Position numbers and translations under genes: made by a program
Source of the DNA: Candidatus Bacteroides merdavium
Lineage (GTDB): Bacteria > Bacteroidota > Bacteroidia > Bacteroidales > Bacteroidaceae
Assembly: GCA_019116805.1 (NCBI GenBank)
Contig: DXAV01000015.1
Span: 1-64,000 of the forward strand
DNA: 64,000 bases
Direction: 5' to 3'
Shown: positions 8,928-20,475 of the stretch, piece after piece
How positions within the stretch are numbered: the stretch's first letter is position 1
How the letters are laid out: every line of letters begins with the position of its first letter
Notes under the pieces: generated by a model
What the model saw: the letters and a program-made list of their open reading frames with translations, nothing else
Told to the model about the DNA's origin: nothing
Database searches by the model: none

Positions 8928-9295
8928 TTTGACACTTTGCCATCCCAATCGCCTGAGAATCGCGTATTTCGACCCGAAGGAAAGGTCAATGAAAAAGAAT
9001 GAAATGCTGAAGGGGTTTCTTTCTCACTACCAGTACGATATCGAAATCTTTACAAATAATCTGGAAGAAAAACAGGGTAAAATGCCGACTTCACAAGAAG
9101 AGAAAGTCCGAAAAACAGAGATTTCAAAGCCCAAAAGCTGGGAAAGCATTGCTTTTTCCCTCGGAAAACAATGCTTTTGTTGAGGGAAAACATACGATTT
9201 GTCGAGGGAAAACATATAGCTTGACGTGGGAAAACCAACGTTTTACCCTGCTTAAACAAGCATTTCAGCCCGCTCAAGCTTTCTAATTGGTGTGT
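8928..9295 (+). repeat. ~360-bp dispersed element, copy 1, carrying a 22-bp array (array B, 9140-9271)
   Basis: Unit starts at 9140, 9162, 9184, 9206, 9228, 9250; left flank (CGCCTGAGAATCGC...GAAATC.TTACAAA..TCTGGAAGAAAAAC.GGG) is shared with 41680-42040. Confidence 0.85.
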
Positions 9296-9378
9296 TTTCA
9301 AAAAGGGATGTGCAAGCAAAAACAAGGATTTCCCTGCAAAAAGAAAGCTAATGGAAAGGAATAATGACACACCATCCT

Positions 9379-10257
9379 TTACTTCTTCCCCGCCAGATAG
9401 ACGCCGCACAACACGCAGGCAGCACCCAGCAAAGCCATGGGTGTCAGCGGTTCGCCCAAGAAAAGCAGGGCACCCATGGACGTAAAAATGGGGTTCAGGT
9501 AGATGTAATTGGAAACGCGGACAGTACCCAACTGCTTCAGAATGAAGTTCCATACCACGAAGCACACCAGTGAAGCCAGCACACTGAGGAACAACAGGTT
9601 CATCCAGACGGCAGGCCGCGCAAACGCCTCCAACGGAAATTGCCAGGGACGCACCACGAAAGCGGGAAGTATGGTGAGCAAGCCATAGAAAAAGACCTTG
9701 CGGGTAATGAAGACCGTGGAGTAACGTTCGGCCACCTGACGCATAATCAGGCTATAGAAAGCCCAGCAAAGGGCAGCCGTCAGTGAGAGTACGTCGCCCA
9801 AAGGGGAAAGCTTCAGCACGAAATTGCCATTGAAAATGACGAGCCCCACACCCACCAAGGCCAGCAACGAACCGCATACCAACCGCCACGTGGCCCGCTC
9901 GCTCCGATAGAAGAGCCGAGCCAGCAGCAGGGTAAGCAGGGGGGTGCTGCACACAATGAAAGCCACATTTGTGGTAAGCGTCACTTCAAGTGCCGTATTC
10001 TCCGTCAGGAAGTAAAGCGAACCGCCCGTCACGCCCGCCAGCAGCATCCAGCCTTCGTCGCGCCAGGTGCGGCAAAACAAGGTTCGGGGCGAAATGAACC
10101 AGATGCCCACATAAGCTATGAGGAAACGCAACAGGAAAATCTCCTGCGGCGTAAGCCCGTTCTCTATCAGCACACGGGTCGAAATGAACGTCATGCCCCA
10201 GATGCCTACCACCACGATGGCCGTCAGGTGCCACTTGAAATCCTTGCCGCCTTTCAT
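9379..10257 (-). CDS. EamA/DMT-family transporter
   Basis: ~10 TM helices, two EamA repeats (WGMTFISTRVLIENGLTPQEIFLLRF). Confidence 0.9.
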   Translation of the reverse strand: MKGGKDFKWHLTAIVVVGIWGMTFISTRVLIENGLTPQEIFLLRFLIAYVGIWFISPRTLFCRTWRDEGWMLLAGVTGGSLYFLTENTALEVTLTTNVAFIVCSTPLLTLLLARLFYRSERATWRLVCGSLLALVGVGLVIFNGNFVLKLSPLGDVLSLTAALCWAFYSLIMRQVAERYSTVFITRKVFFYGLLTILPAFVVRPWQFPLEAFARPAVWMNLLFLSVLASLVCFVVWNFILKQLGTVRVSNYIYLNPIFTSMGALLFLGEPLTPMALLGAACVLCGVYLAGKK

Positions 10258-10273
10258 CGCCCTCTCTCCTACT

Positions 10274-11233
10274 CTACTTTTTGTTCATGTTTTTCGCCTG
10301 CTTCTCCGCCTCATAAGCCTCCATTTCAGCACGGCTCTTGCTGGAAGTCACCAACCATACACCACCGAAAATCATCACGACGGAAAGTATCTTCGTCAAG
10401 TTGAAGCTGTCCATACCCCAACAGATGGCCACAATCGTGGCAACCAGCGGCTGGATATAGTTGTACATGCCTGCCACCGTCGGCCGCAGGTTCTTCTGCC
10501 CTACGATAATCAGGATATAGCTAAGGAACGTGGCGCCCACCACCACGAAGAGGATGGAAGCGATGCGTGCCCCGTCAAGGGCCAGCCAGTCGGTTGCAAG
10601 CAAACTGCTATACGAGAAAGGCAGCAGGCAGATGAAAGCATAGGTGAACATCCACTTCATCACCGTCACCGCCGAATACTTGGCTACGAAATTCTTGAAC
10701 AACACAAAATAGAAGGCATAACTGCACTGCGCCAGGAGTACGAACAGGTCGCCCAACACAGGATTGTCGCCCTTCGGTGCCGAACCGGCTGCCGCTTGCG
10801 AACTTCCCAAGATGAGCAGCAACGCGCCCGATGCGCCCACGGCAATGCCCAATATCTTCCGACCCGTGATAGGTTCCTTCAGGAAGATGGCCGCCAGTAT
10901 CATGGCGATGAGCGGCATGCTGGTCGTGATGATGGAAGCATCGACAGGCGAAGTCAAGCCTACGCCGAAGATATAGCTTCCCTGGTTGAAGACGATGGCC
11001 AGAAGCGAAGCTACGAAGAGCTTCATCAGATCCTTGTGACCCACATGTTCGGGCTTCTGGAAGAAAGAAAAGACCCAAAAGAGAACCATCGCGCCGAAGA
11101 CGCGCAAGTCGGTCATCACCAGCGAACTGACTGCCCCTCCTATCATGACGAACTTGGCCAGCGGAGCCATCAGCCCCCACATGCTGTTGGCCGCCAACAT
11201 CGCGGCATGACCTTTCAATTTTGCTGTATCCAT
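10274..11233 (-). CDS. EamA/DMT-family transporter
   Basis: MLAANSMWGLMAPLAKF...two EamA repeats; start trimmed to MDTAKLKG. Confidence 0.9.
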   Translation of the reverse strand: MDTAKLKGHAAMLAANSMWGLMAPLAKFVMIGGAVSSLVMTDLRVFGAMVLFWVFSFFQKPEHVGHKDLMKLFVASLLAIVFNQGSYIFGVGLTSPVDASIITTSMPLIAMILAAIFLKEPITGRKILGIAVGASGALLLILGSSQAAAGSAPKGDNPVLGDLFVLLAQCSYAFYFVLFKNFVAKYSAVTVMKWMFTYAFICLLPFSYSSLLATDWLALDGARIASILFVVVGATFLSYILIIVGQKNLRPTVAGMYNYIQPLVATIVAICWGMDSFNLTKILSVVMIFGGVWLVTSSKSRAEMEAYEAEKQAKNMNKK

Positions 11234-11428
11234 AACTGAATATTTCAATTTCGGGCGCAAAATTACGAGAAAAGTAAGCAACGTATCCCCACAACCCAAT
11301 GTTTTTTATCGGCTTGATGAACAAATCTGAAAATAAACCTGTAAATTTGCAACGGTTTATTAACCGCATTATAAACCGAAACAAGAAGATATAAACACGT
11401 TTTCAATAAATTATTAACAGACATCAGT

Positions 11429-14266
11429 ATGGAATACAATTTCAGGGAGATTGAAAAGAAATGGCAGAAACGATGGGTGGACAACAAAACCTATCAAGTA
11501 ACGGAAGACGACACAAAACAGAAATTCTATGTACTGAACATGTTCCCCTACCCCTCGGGTGCAGGCTTGCACGTGGGACATCCGCTGGGCTACATCGCTT
11601 CGGACATCTACGCCCGCTACAAACGACTGCAAGGTTTCAACGTACTGAACCCCATGGGCTACGACGCCTACGGCCTGCCCGCCGAACAGTATGCCATCCA
11701 GACCGGCCAACACCCTGCAATTACTACTTCCGCTAATATCAACCGCTATCGCGAACAGCTCGACAAGATAGGCTTCTCGTTCGACTGGAGTCGTGAGATA
11801 CGCACCTGCGACCCCGAATACTACCACTGGACGCAATGGGCCTTCCAGAAGATGTTCCAGAGCTACTACGACAACAAGTTGCAGAAGGCACAACCCATCA
11901 CCCAACTGGTGAAGGCTTTCGAAGCCAACGGCACCGAAGGACTGGACGCGGCTTGTAGCGAGGAATTGAGCTTCACAGCCGACGAGTGGAAGGCCATGAA
12001 CGAAAAGCAGCAGCAGGAGACACTGATGAACTACCGCATCGCCTATCTGGGTGAAACGATGGTGAACTGGTGTCCTCAGCTGGGTACCGTACTGGCCAAC
12101 GACGAAGTGGTGGACGGCGTATCGGAGCGTGGCGGTTATCCCGTTGTACAGAAGAAGATGCGCCAATGGTGTCTGCGCGTGTCGGCCTATGCCCAGCGTC
12201 TGCTCGACGGACTGGAGACCATCGACTGGACCGACTCGCTGAAAGAAACACAACGCAACTGGATTGGCCGCTCGGAAGGTACCGAAGTTCAGTTCAAGGT
12301 GAAGGACAGCGACCTCGAGTTCACCATCTTTACAACTCGTGCCGATACGATGTTCGGTGTAACGTTCATGGTGCTGGCGCCTGAAAGCGAACTGGTTCCG
12401 CAGGTGACAACCGAAGCCCAGAAGGCCGAAGTGGAAGCCTATCTGGACCGTACCAAGAAGCGTACAGAGCGCGAACGCATCAGCGACCGCAGCGTGACGG
12501 GTGTCTTCTCAGGTTCGTATGCCATCAATCCTTTCACGGGCGAAGCAGTGCCCATCTGGATCAGCGACTACGTGCTGGCCGGATATGGTACGGGTGCCAT
12601 CATGGCCGTACCTGCCCATGACTCGCGCGACTACGCCTTTGCCAAGCACTTCGGTCTGGAAATCCGTCCGCTGGTCGAAGGTTGTGACGTTTCCGAAGAA
12701 AGCTTCGACGCCAAGGAAGGCATCGTCTGCAACTCGCCGAAGGCCGGCGCCACTCCCTATTGCGACCTGTCGCTGAATGGACTTACCATCAAGGAAGCCA
12801 TCGCCGCTACCAAGAAATACGTCAAGGAACACCACCTGGGCCGCGTCAAGGTGAACTACCGCCTGCGCGACGCCATCTTCAGCCGCCAGCGCTACTGGGG
12901 CGAACCGTTCCCTGTTTACTATAAGGACAACATGCCCTACATGATTCCTGAAAGCTGCCTGCCGCTGGAGCTGCCCGAAGTGGCCAAGTTCCTGCCTACC
13001 GAAACAGGCGAACCGCCATTGGGACATGCCACGAAGTGGGCTTGGGACACGGTGAACAACTGTGTCGTTGAGAACAGCAAGATTGATAACCAGACCGTCT
13101 TCCCGCTCGAACTGAACACCATGCCGGGCTTTGCAGGCTCCAGCGCCTACTACCTGCGCTACATGGATCCGCGCAACCACACGGCACTGGTTTCCAAGAA
13201 AGCCGACGAATACTGGCGCAACGTAGACCTCTATGTAGGCGGTACGGAGCACGCCACCGGCCACTTAATCTACTCCCGCTTCTGGAACAAGTTCCTGCAC
13301 GACCTGGGCATCTCCGTTGTGGAAGAACCGTTCCAAAAGCTGGTGAACCAGGGCATGATCCAGGGACGAAGCAACTTCGTGTACCGCATCAAGGATACCA
13401 ACACCTTCGTGTCGCTGGGCCTGAAAGACCAGTACGACACCACCCCACTCCACGTGGATGTGAACATCGTATCGAACGATGTGCTCGACGTGGAAGCTTT
13501 CAAGGCATGGCGTCCTGAATACAACAACGCCGAATTCATCCTCGAAGACGGCAAATACATCTGCGGCTGGGCGGTTGAAAAGATGTCGAAGTCGATGTTC
13601 AACGTCGTAAACCCCGACATGATTGTCGAGAAGTATGGTGCCGATACGCTTCGTATGTACGAAATGTTCCTCGGCCCGGTAGAGCAGTCCAAGCCCTGGG
13701 ATACGAATGGTATCGACGGCGTACACCGCTTCCTCAAGAAATTCTGGTCGCTCTTCTACGACCGCTCGGGCCAGTACCTCGTGACCGACGAAGCCGCCAC
13801 AAAGGACGAACTGAAGTCACTCCACAAGCTCATCAAAAAGGTGACAGGCGACATCGAGACCTTCTCATATAACACCAGCATCAGTGCCTTCATGATTTGT
13901 GTCAACGAACTGACCGGTCTGAAGTGCTACAAGAAGGAAATCCTGAACCCGCTGGTAGTTGTGCTGGCTCCCTTCGCTCCCCACGTCAGCGAAGAGTTGT
14001 GGGAGACGCTGGGCAATGCAGGTTCCGTATGCGATGCCCACTGGCCGGCCTACAACGAGGAATATCTGGTGGAAAACACCGTCAACTACACCATCTCCTT
14101 CAACGGCAAGGCCCGCTTCAACAAGGAATTCCCCGTTGACGCCACTTCCGAAACCATCCAGGCAGAAGTGCTGGCCGACGAACGTTCGTCCAAATGGATG
14201 GAAGGCAAGTCGGTTGTAAAGGTCATCGTCGTGCCGAAGAAGATTGTGAACGTGGTAGTGAAGTAA
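11429..14266 (+). CDS. leuS: leucyl-tRNA synthetase
   Basis: [17 protein letters not shown] (HIGH region) and KMSKS motif; 945 aa. Confidence 0.98.
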   Translation: MEYNFREIEKKWQKRWVDNKTYQVTEDDTKQKFYVLNMFPYPSGAGLHVGHPLGYIASDIYARYKRLQGFNVLNPMGYDAYGLPAEQYAIQTGQHPAITTSANINRYREQLDKIGFSFDWSREIRTCDPEYYHWTQWAFQKMFQSYYDNKLQKAQPITQLVKAFEANGTEGLDAACSEELSFTADEWKAMNEKQQQETLMNYRIAYLGETMVNWCPQLGTVLANDEVVDGVSERGGYPVVQKKMRQWCLRVSAYAQRLLDGLETIDWTDSLKETQRNWIGRSEGTEVQFKVKDSDLEFTIFTTRADTMFGVTFMVLAPESELVPQVTTEAQKAEVEAYLDRTKKRTERERISDRSVTGVFSGSYAINPFTGEAVPIWISDYVLAGYGTGAIMAVPAHDSRDYAFAKHFGLEIRPLVEGCDVSEESFDAKEGIVCNSPKAGATPYCDLSLNGLTIKEAIAATKKYVKEHHLGRVKVNYRLRDAIFSRQRYWGEPFPVYYKDNMPYMIPESCLPLELPEVAKFLPTETGEPPLGHATKWAWDTVNNCVVENSKIDNQTVFPLELNTMPGFAGSSAYYLRYMDPRNHTALVSKKADEYWRNVDLYVGGTEHATGHLIYSRFWNKFLHDLGISVVEEPFQKLVNQGMIQGRSNFVYRIKDTNTFVSLGLKDQYDTTPLHVDVNIVSNDVLDVEAFKAWRPEYNNAEFILEDGKYICGWAVEKMSKSMFNVVNPDMIVEKYGADTLRMYEMFLGPVEQSKPWDTNGIDGVHRFLKKFWSLFYDRSGQYLVTDEAATKDELKSLHKLIKKVTGDIETFSYNTSISAFMICVNELTGLKCYKKEILNPLVVVLAPFAPHVSEELWETLGNAGSVCDAHWPAYNEEYLVENTVNYTISFNGKARFNKEFPVDATSETIQAEVLADERSSKWMEGKSVVKVIVVPKKIVNVVVK

Positions 14267-14279
14267 ATCTAATTGAACT

Positions 14280-15182
14280 ATGCATATCAGTAAACCAAGT
14301 AAAACAGCATTGATGAGGGAGCTGAAAGATTACATCGTAATCACCCTCGGACTTATCAGCTATTCGCTGGCATGGGCGGCTTTTCTGATTCCCTACCAGA
14401 TAACAACGGGTGGAACGACAGGTATCGGTGCCATTATCTATTATGCCACCGGCTTTCCCATCCAATGGTCCTACTTCATCATCAATGCTGTACTGATGAC
14501 TTTTGCCATCAAGATACTGGGTCCCAAATTCAGCATCAAGACGACCTATGCCATCTTCATGCTGACATTCCTGTTATGGCTGTTCCAAAAGCTGGTGAAT
14601 GGCCCTGACGGCATCCCGCCCCAGATTCTGGGACCCGGACAGGACTTCATGGCCTGCCTCATCGGTGCCTCGATGTGCGGTGTCGGCCTGGGTGTAGTGT
14701 TCAACTGCAACGGAAGTACCGGCGGAACGGATATCATCGCCGCCATCATCAACAAGTACCGTGACGTAACACTGGGACGCATGATCATGGCTTGTGATGT
14801 GGTCATCATCAGTTCGTGCTACTTCATCTTCCACGACTGGCGCCGCGTGATATTCGGCTTTGTGACGCTGTTCGTCATCGGTTTTGTACTCGACTACATC
14901 GTAAACAGTGCCCGCCAGTCGGTCCAGTTCCTCATCTTCTCCAAAGAATACGAGAAGATAGCCGACCGTATCACCAAGGAAACCCATCGCGGCGTAACGA
15001 TACTCGACGGTACGGGCTGGTACAGCAAGGGGCACGTCAAGGTGCTGGTAGTCCTGGCCTACAAGCGCCAGTCGGTCGAAATCTTCCGTCTGGTCAAGGA
15101 CATCGACCCCAATGCCTTCATCTCGCAAAGCTCCGTCATCGGTGTATATGGTGAAGGCTTCGACAAACTGAAAGTAAAATAA
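14280..15182 (+). CDS. YitT-family membrane protein (DUF2179 C-terminus)
   Basis: LIPYQITTGGTTGIGAI; NCNGSTGGTDIIA; C-terminal GVTILDGTGWYSKGHVKVL. Confidence 0.9.
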   Translation: MHISKPSKTALMRELKDYIVITLGLISYSLAWAAFLIPYQITTGGTTGIGAIIYYATGFPIQWSYFIINAVLMTFAIKILGPKFSIKTTYAIFMLTFLLWLFQKLVNGPDGIPPQILGPGQDFMACLIGASMCGVGLGVVFNCNGSTGGTDIIAAIINKYRDVTLGRMIMACDVVIISSCYFIFHDWRRVIFGFVTLFVIGFVLDYIVNSARQSVQFLIFSKEYEKIADRITKETHRGVTILDGTGWYSKGHVKVLVVLAYKRQSVEIFRLVKDIDPNAFISQSSVIGVYGEGFDKLKVK

Positions 15183-15194
15183 TTCTATCGCGAT

Positions 15195-15773
15195 ATGAAG
15201 AAATTTGTCTTTGCAACCAACAATGCCCACAAGCTGGAAGAAGTGAAAGACATCTTAGGTGACAAGATAGAACTTCTCAGCATGAAGGACATCAACTGCC
15301 AGGCAGACATTCCCGAAACAGCTGATACCCTGGCAGGAAACGCCTTGATAAAGGCAAGATACATTTATGACAATTACCACCTGAACTGCTTTGCCGACGA
15401 TACCGGCCTCGAAGTGGAAGCGCTGAACGGGGCGCCGGGCGTCTACTCGGCCCGCTATGCAGGCGATACCCACAACTCCGAAGCCAACATGAAGAAGCTG
15501 CTTCATGACTTGGAAGGCGTGGAAAACCGCAAGGCACAGTTCCGCACCGTCTTCGCCCTGATTATCGACGGAAAGGAACATCTGTTCGAAGGCATCGTCA
15601 AGGGTGAGATTGTCAAAGCACGGAAAGGGACTTCCGGCTTCGGCTACGACCCCATCTTCGTGCCCGAAGGCTATACCCAGACCTTTGCGGAAATGGGCAA
15701 TGCCGAAAAGAACAAGATCAGCCACCGGGCCAAAGCTACGCAGAAGCTCTGCAAGTTCCTAAAATCCATCTGA
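15195..15773 (+). CDS. rdgB: non-canonical purine NTP pyrophosphatase (RdgB/HAM1)
   Basis: [46 protein letters not shown]. Confidence 0.95.
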   Translation: MKKFVFATNNAHKLEEVKDILGDKIELLSMKDINCQADIPETADTLAGNALIKARYIYDNYHLNCFADDTGLEVEALNGAPGVYSARYAGDTHNSEANMKKLLHDLEGVENRKAQFRTVFALIIDGKEHLFEGIVKGEIVKARKGTSGFGYDPIFVPEGYTQTFAEMGNAEKNKISHRAKATQKLCKFLKSI

Positions 15774-15800
15774 AACAACACAAAATAAAAACCTGTCATT

Positions 15801-17651
15801 ATGTGGATTACCGTAAGCATCCTCGCCCTCTCAGCCATATTTTTTGTAAACGGTAAAATCCGTTCCGACTTAGTAGCCTTATGCTCTCTCGTAGCCTTGC
15901 TGATATTTCAGATTTTGACTCCGGAAGAAGCGTTGTCGGGATTTTCAAGCTCGGTGGTCATCATGATGATAGGATTGTTCGTAGTAGGCGGTGCTATTTT
16001 TCAGACTGGACTGGCCCGGATGATAAGCTCGCACCTACTCAAATTTGCGGGAAACAGTGAAACCAAACTGTTCCTGCTTGTCATACTAGTCACTTCTGCC
16101 ATCGGGGCGTTTGTAAGCAATACCGGTACCGTAGCATTGATGCTTCCCATCGTAGTAAGCCTGGCCGTCAGCGCAGAAATATCTTCCAGCCGCCTACTCA
16201 TGCCGTTAGCCTTTGCCAGTAGCATGGGAGGCATGATGACTCTTATCGGTACGCCACCCAATCTGGTCATACAGGATACATTGGTATCAGCCGGATACGA
16301 ATCACTTTCCTTCTTTTCTTTCCTGCCTGTCGGCATTGTCTGCGTCATTGTGGGCATCATCGTATTGATGCCGCTCAGTAAAATTTTTCTTTCGAAAAGA
16401 AAGAAAGAAGAAAAGAACCAAAGTGGAAAGTCACTACAGGAACTGGTAAACGAATATGGATTATCGACCAATCTCTTCCGCTTGCAGGTGAAAGAAAATT
16501 CAAATCTGCTAGGAAAGACCATCATCGAACTGGATATACGCCGAAAATATGAACTGAACATATTGGAAGTGAGACGCAAGGACTTATCAAAACATCGCTT
16601 CCTGAAGACTATCACACAAAAACTGGCCGACCCGGATACGAAACTCAACGAAGGAGATATTCTCTACGTGACAGGAGATTTCCACAAAATCAAGCAATTC
16701 GCTGAAGAACACCTGTTAAACTTACTAGACGGACACGCTTCGGAAGAGACTAATGGGAACTCACTCGACTTCTATGACATAGGCATCGCGGAAATCGTAC
16801 TAATGCCTACCTCGAACCTGATAAACCGCACAGTGAAGGAAGCCGGATTCAGAGACAAATTCAACGTCAACGTACTGGGCATCCGACGCAAACGTGAATA
16901 TCTGTTACAGGACTTGGGAAACAAATCCATACACAGCGGCGACGTACTGCTGGTACAAGGAACATGGGGAAATATCGCCCGTTTGAACAAAGATGAAAAC
17001 GACTGGGTGGTATTAGGACAACCTCTCGCCGAAGCAGCCAAGGTGACATTGGATTACAAAGCACCGGTAGCCGCCCTCATCATGTTACTAATGATAGCCA
17101 TGATGGTCTTCGACTTCATACCTGTCGCGCCGGTTACAGCCGTCATGATAGCCGGCATCCTGATGGTACTCACCGGATGTTTCCGCAACGTAGAAGCCGC
17201 CTACAAAACCATCAACTGGGAAAGTATCGTGTTAATAGCCGCCATGCTGCCCATGTCGCAAGCGCTGGAAAAGACAGGTGTATCAGATTTCGTATCAGAC
17301 TCGTTGGTGCAAGGACTGGGCACATACGGACCTTTCGCCTTGATGGCAGGCATCTATTTCACTACCTCGCTACTCACCATGTTTATCAGCAATACGGCAA
17401 CGGCTGTGCTCCTGGCTCCCATTGCATTACATAGCGCCGTGCAAATAGAAGCCAGTCCTGTGCCTTTCCTTTTCGCCGTAGCCGTAGGCGCCAGCATGTG
17501 TTTTGCCTCGCCTTTCTCCACCCCGCCCAACGCACTGGTGATGCCGGCCGGCCAATACACGTTCATGGATTACATCAAAGTAGGCCTGCCGTTACAAATC
17601 ATCATGGGCATTGTCATGGTGTTTGTACTCCCTCTCCTATTCCCGTTCTGA
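15801..17651 (+). CDS. SLC13/DASS-family permease with two TrkA-C domains
   Basis: GNTGTVALMLPI/ASSMGGMMTLIGTPPNL motifs and central RCK-C repeats. Confidence 0.9.
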   Translation: MWITVSILALSAIFFVNGKIRSDLVALCSLVALLIFQILTPEEALSGFSSSVVIMMIGLFVVGGAIFQTGLARMISSHLLKFAGNSETKLFLLVILVTSAIGAFVSNTGTVALMLPIVVSLAVSAEISSSRLLMPLAFASSMGGMMTLIGTPPNLVIQDTLVSAGYESLSFFSFLPVGIVCVIVGIIVLMPLSKIFLSKRKKEEKNQSGKSLQELVNEYGLSTNLFRLQVKENSNLLGKTIIELDIRRKYELNILEVRRKDLSKHRFLKTITQKLADPDTKLNEGDILYVTGDFHKIKQFAEEHLLNLLDGHASEETNGNSLDFYDIGIAEIVLMPTSNLINRTVKEAGFRDKFNVNVLGIRRKREYLLQDLGNKSIHSGDVLLVQGTWGNIARLNKDENDWVVLGQPLAEAAKVTLDYKAPVAALIMLLMIAMMVFDFIPVAPVTAVMIAGILMVLTGCFRNVEAAYKTINWESIVLIAAMLPMSQALEKTGVSDFVSDSLVQGLGTYGPFALMAGIYFTTSLLTMFISNTATAVLLAPIALHSAVQIEASPVPFLFAVAVGASMCFASPFSTPPNALVMPAGQYTFMDYIKVGLPLQIIMGIVMVFVLPLLFPF

Positions 17652-17661
17652 CAGACGGAAT

Positions 17662-18600
17662 TTACAGCCCTAATTGTGCCGATATCTCCAGCATACGTCT
17701 AATGGGACGAACCGCCTTCTCGGCAATAGCGAAATCAACGGTAATCTCTGGAGTTTCGTTCTTAAGGCAGTTGTAGAGCTTTTCCATCGTGTTCAGACGC
17801 ATGAAGTTGCATTCATTGCATCCGCAGGTGCTGTCCACGGGAGGAGCTGGGATGAAGGTGGTCTGCGGACACTTCTTACGCATTTCGTGCAAGATACCCG
17901 CTTCGGTAGCCACGATGTATTCTTTCTCCGGATGCGCTACGGCATACTTCAACAAAGCAGCGGTAGAACCTACGACATCGGCCAATTTCAGCACAGCACC
18001 CTTGCATTCGGGATGAGCCAAAATGACGGCCCGGGGGTGCTGTTTTTTTATTTCAACCATCTTTTCGACCGAGAACTGCTCGTGCACATGGCAAGCTCCA
18101 TCCCATATCAGCATATTGCGACCTGTAACAGAGTTGATATAACTGCCCAAATTCCTGTCCGGACCAAAGATTATTTTCTCATCTTTTGGGAAGCTCTCCA
18201 CGATTTGACGGGCATTGGTGGAAGTAACGACCACGTCAGTCAACGCCTTGACGGCTGCTGTCGTGTTAACGTATGAAATGACGGTATAGCCCGGATGTTC
18301 CTTGACGAACTGCTCGAACTTGTCGGCCGGACAGCTGTCGGCCAGCGAACAGCCGGCTGCCATGTCGGGCACCAGCACTTTCTTTTCAGGGCAGAGCACC
18401 TTGGCCGTCTCGCCCATGAAGTGAACACCACACATTACAATGATGTCGGCCGTCGTCTTGGCGGCCTGCTGGGCCAGAGCCAAACTGTCGCCGATGTAGT
18501 CGGCAATATCCTGTATTTCACTGCGCTGGTAGTAGTGGCCCATGATCAGGGCATTCTTCTCTTTCTTGAGCTGCTCGATGGCTTGTATCAGATTTTCCAT
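17662..18600 (-). CDS. nadA: quinolinate synthase
   Basis: MGHYYQRSEIQDIADYIGDSLALAQQA; CGVHFMGETAKVL; CGCNECNFMRLNT. Confidence 0.95.
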   Translation of the reverse strand: MENLIQAIEQLKKEKNALIMGHYYQRSEIQDIADYIGDSLALAQQAAKTTADIIVMCGVHFMGETAKVLCPEKKVLVPDMAAGCSLADSCPADKFEQFVKEHPGYTVISYVNTTAAVKALTDVVVTSTNARQIVESFPKDEKIIFGPDRNLGSYINSVTGRNMLIWDGACHVHEQFSVEKMVEIKKQHPRAVILAHPECKGAVLKLADVVGSTAALLKYAVAHPEKEYIVATEAGILHEMRKKCPQTTFIPAPPVDSTCGCNECNFMRLNTMEKLYNCLKNETPEITVDFAIAEKAVRPIRRMLEISAQLGL

Positions 18601-18629
18601 AATCGTTAGTAATTTGTTCAGATGCAAAG

Positions 18630-19919
18630 TTAATAACTTTGGCAGACACCTGCTATATGTTTCCGTACAAATTCTATTTGCGTATCGCGCCCGTGCATGA
18701 AATCGGCTACGGTAGAAGGTACCACGTAGTGGGGAACGATTCCCTCTCCTTCCAGCGGAAAGCCATGATGCGAACGGTCCGGCTCACGGGTGGGGATGCG
18801 CAGCCAAATGCCGTGTGAGGTACAGAAATTCTTCGGTCCGTTGCCCGTATCTCCAGCGGTAGGTTCACCCACCAGCGTTACGTTACCGCTCTCCTTCATG
18901 TCCAAAGTAAAACTCTCGGCAGCCGAAAAAGTATCAGGTCCCGTCAACAGAAATACCTTTCCACGGTAAGCGTCTTGAGCGGGCTCCAACTGACGGGAAT
19001 CGGAAAGGCAATGAAGCTGCGGACGGTTGATGAAATATTCGCACAGGAGTGCACCGTTGGCGCTGCTTCCGCCTCCGTTGTCGCGAACGTCGACGATGAG
19101 ATAAGGCAGGTGGTTCACCGTAGGATAACACGTTGCAAACTCTTCCATGACGGGAGGCATCATGGTGTTGATGGCCAGGTAACCGATGCTGTCGTCCAAC
19201 ACTCTGGCCGCAACGGCAGGCTGTTCTTCATAGGAGACACAATCGTTCCGCCGTAACGGCAAGTTCCGTGTCAGCGTGTCGGTACCGCGCTGAACGGTGT
19301 AGCTGACCAGTGTATCGACATAACTGCGGAAAATGCTCCGTGCCGAACGGTAATGACGGTCGGAAGCCGTGGAGCCGCAGGCATATTTCTCGTGCTCGGC
19401 CACCCATTGTCCGACGGGGATGCCGTTAATGGCCGTAATGCGATCTTTATCACAAAAGCCGGCAGCACGCAGGTACTCGTTGGGCTTGCTTATGAACAAC
19501 GAATCGTTGATAACCTTGGGTGCAGTAGCAGCCGTATATTTGCTGAAGAAACTGTTAGCGTGTCCTGCCCCCAAAGCAGCTATATATTCCTGTACCAACA
19601 GAACATATTCAGCCGGCTGCCTGGCAGCACCAATCCGAGGTGCAAAAACACGGTAAAGCGAATCCATGTCCAATCCCTTCTGACGGTAGAGCGAATAGTT
19701 GTCCACCACAATCTGATGGATTTCATCAAAGTCGGCAACATATTGGTCGGGAGTCAACGGGAGTTCGTCCGCATAATACCATACACCGGTACGGGAGTTA
19801 TCCTTCTTATACGTATAATAGGCATAACCCACCAGTCCGCCAAACGCCAGCAGAAGCACCAGCACAACAATTCCTGCGATTTTCAATACCTTTTTCCAAA
19901 TAAGACCATTGTTTTCCAT
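18630..19919 (-). CDS. S41-family C-terminal processing peptidase
   Basis: TM anchor, PDZ-like segment, [14 protein letters not shown] and [16 protein letters not shown]; start trimmed to [10 protein letters not shown]. Confidence 0.85.
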   Translation of the reverse strand: MENNGLIWKKVLKIAGIVVLVLLLAFGGLVGYAYYTYKKDNSRTGVWYYADELPLTPDQYVADFDEIHQIVVDNYSLYRQKGLDMDSLYRVFAPRIGAARQPAEYVLLVQEYIAALGAGHANSFFSKYTAATAPKVINDSLFISKPNEYLRAAGFCDKDRITAINGIPVGQWVAEHEKYACGSTASDRHYRSARSIFRSYVDTLVSYTVQRGTDTLTRNLPLRRNDCVSYEEQPAVAARVLDDSIGYLAINTMMPPVMEEFATCYPTVNHLPYLIVDVRDNGGGSSANGALLCEYFINRPQLHCLSDSRQLEPAQDAYRGKVFLLTGPDTFSAAESFTLDMKESGNVTLVGEPTAGDTGNGPKNFCTSHGIWLRIPTREPDRSHHGFPLEGEGIVPHYVVPSTVADFMHGRDTQIEFVRKHIAGVCQSY

Positions 19920-20475
19920 CGATAGTAGCTTTTTATCATTAAAAATTTTATTTCTCTTTTTTCTTTTTAAATCCCCATGGTGGTAATAATAGGCGGTTGA
20001 TACGGTGGAAAAGAAAATCCGTTTTTTCTTGCAGAAATGGGTTATGAGTCTCCTGCCTCCGGTTATCACCAGCTTATCAACGGACGAAGACGAGGTGAAA
20101 GGCTGATAATAAGCCCTCTTCCGTCTGTTATCAACATTCTGTTTATAACGTGCAAAGTTAATAACTTTCGTAAAATAACCTGCGGAAAAGATGCTGAAAA
20201 ACCGGTTGAAGAATGGAGAGAAAAAAATGGCTATCTTTTTTGCATTATTCATAACTGGCAGCGCATATAGTTTCTTTTGAATCGTGCAAGAAAAAGTTTT
20301 CATTTTCTTTTCATCGAGTTTCCACATGTTTTCAACGGTTGTTAACCGCTCTATAAACGGAAAAGGGGCGCTTTGAACAAGACGGGCCGCACTTCGGTAG
20401 AATATTCGGGCGAGCTTGATGTTTCTGCCCTTGATTTGTCGTATCTTTGTGCAGCAATTTTAATACATTCAACTT

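Noticed and set aside
9140-9271. Possible CRISPR array
   Set aside because: Units are contiguous and degenerate with no repeat/spacer structure; no cas genes in the window.
9050-9565. 171-aa minus ORF and similar peptide at 41573..41947
   Set aside because: Covers the 22-bp array plus antisense of a transporter; the peptide similarity follows from the repeated DNA and a 22-bp period is not a multiple of three, so it was not called as a gene.
20040-20170. Cluster of TTATCA/TTATAA sequences as a possible replication origin
   Set aside because: No exact TTATCCACA boxes and no dnaA-type neighbours; GC-skew analysis would be needed.
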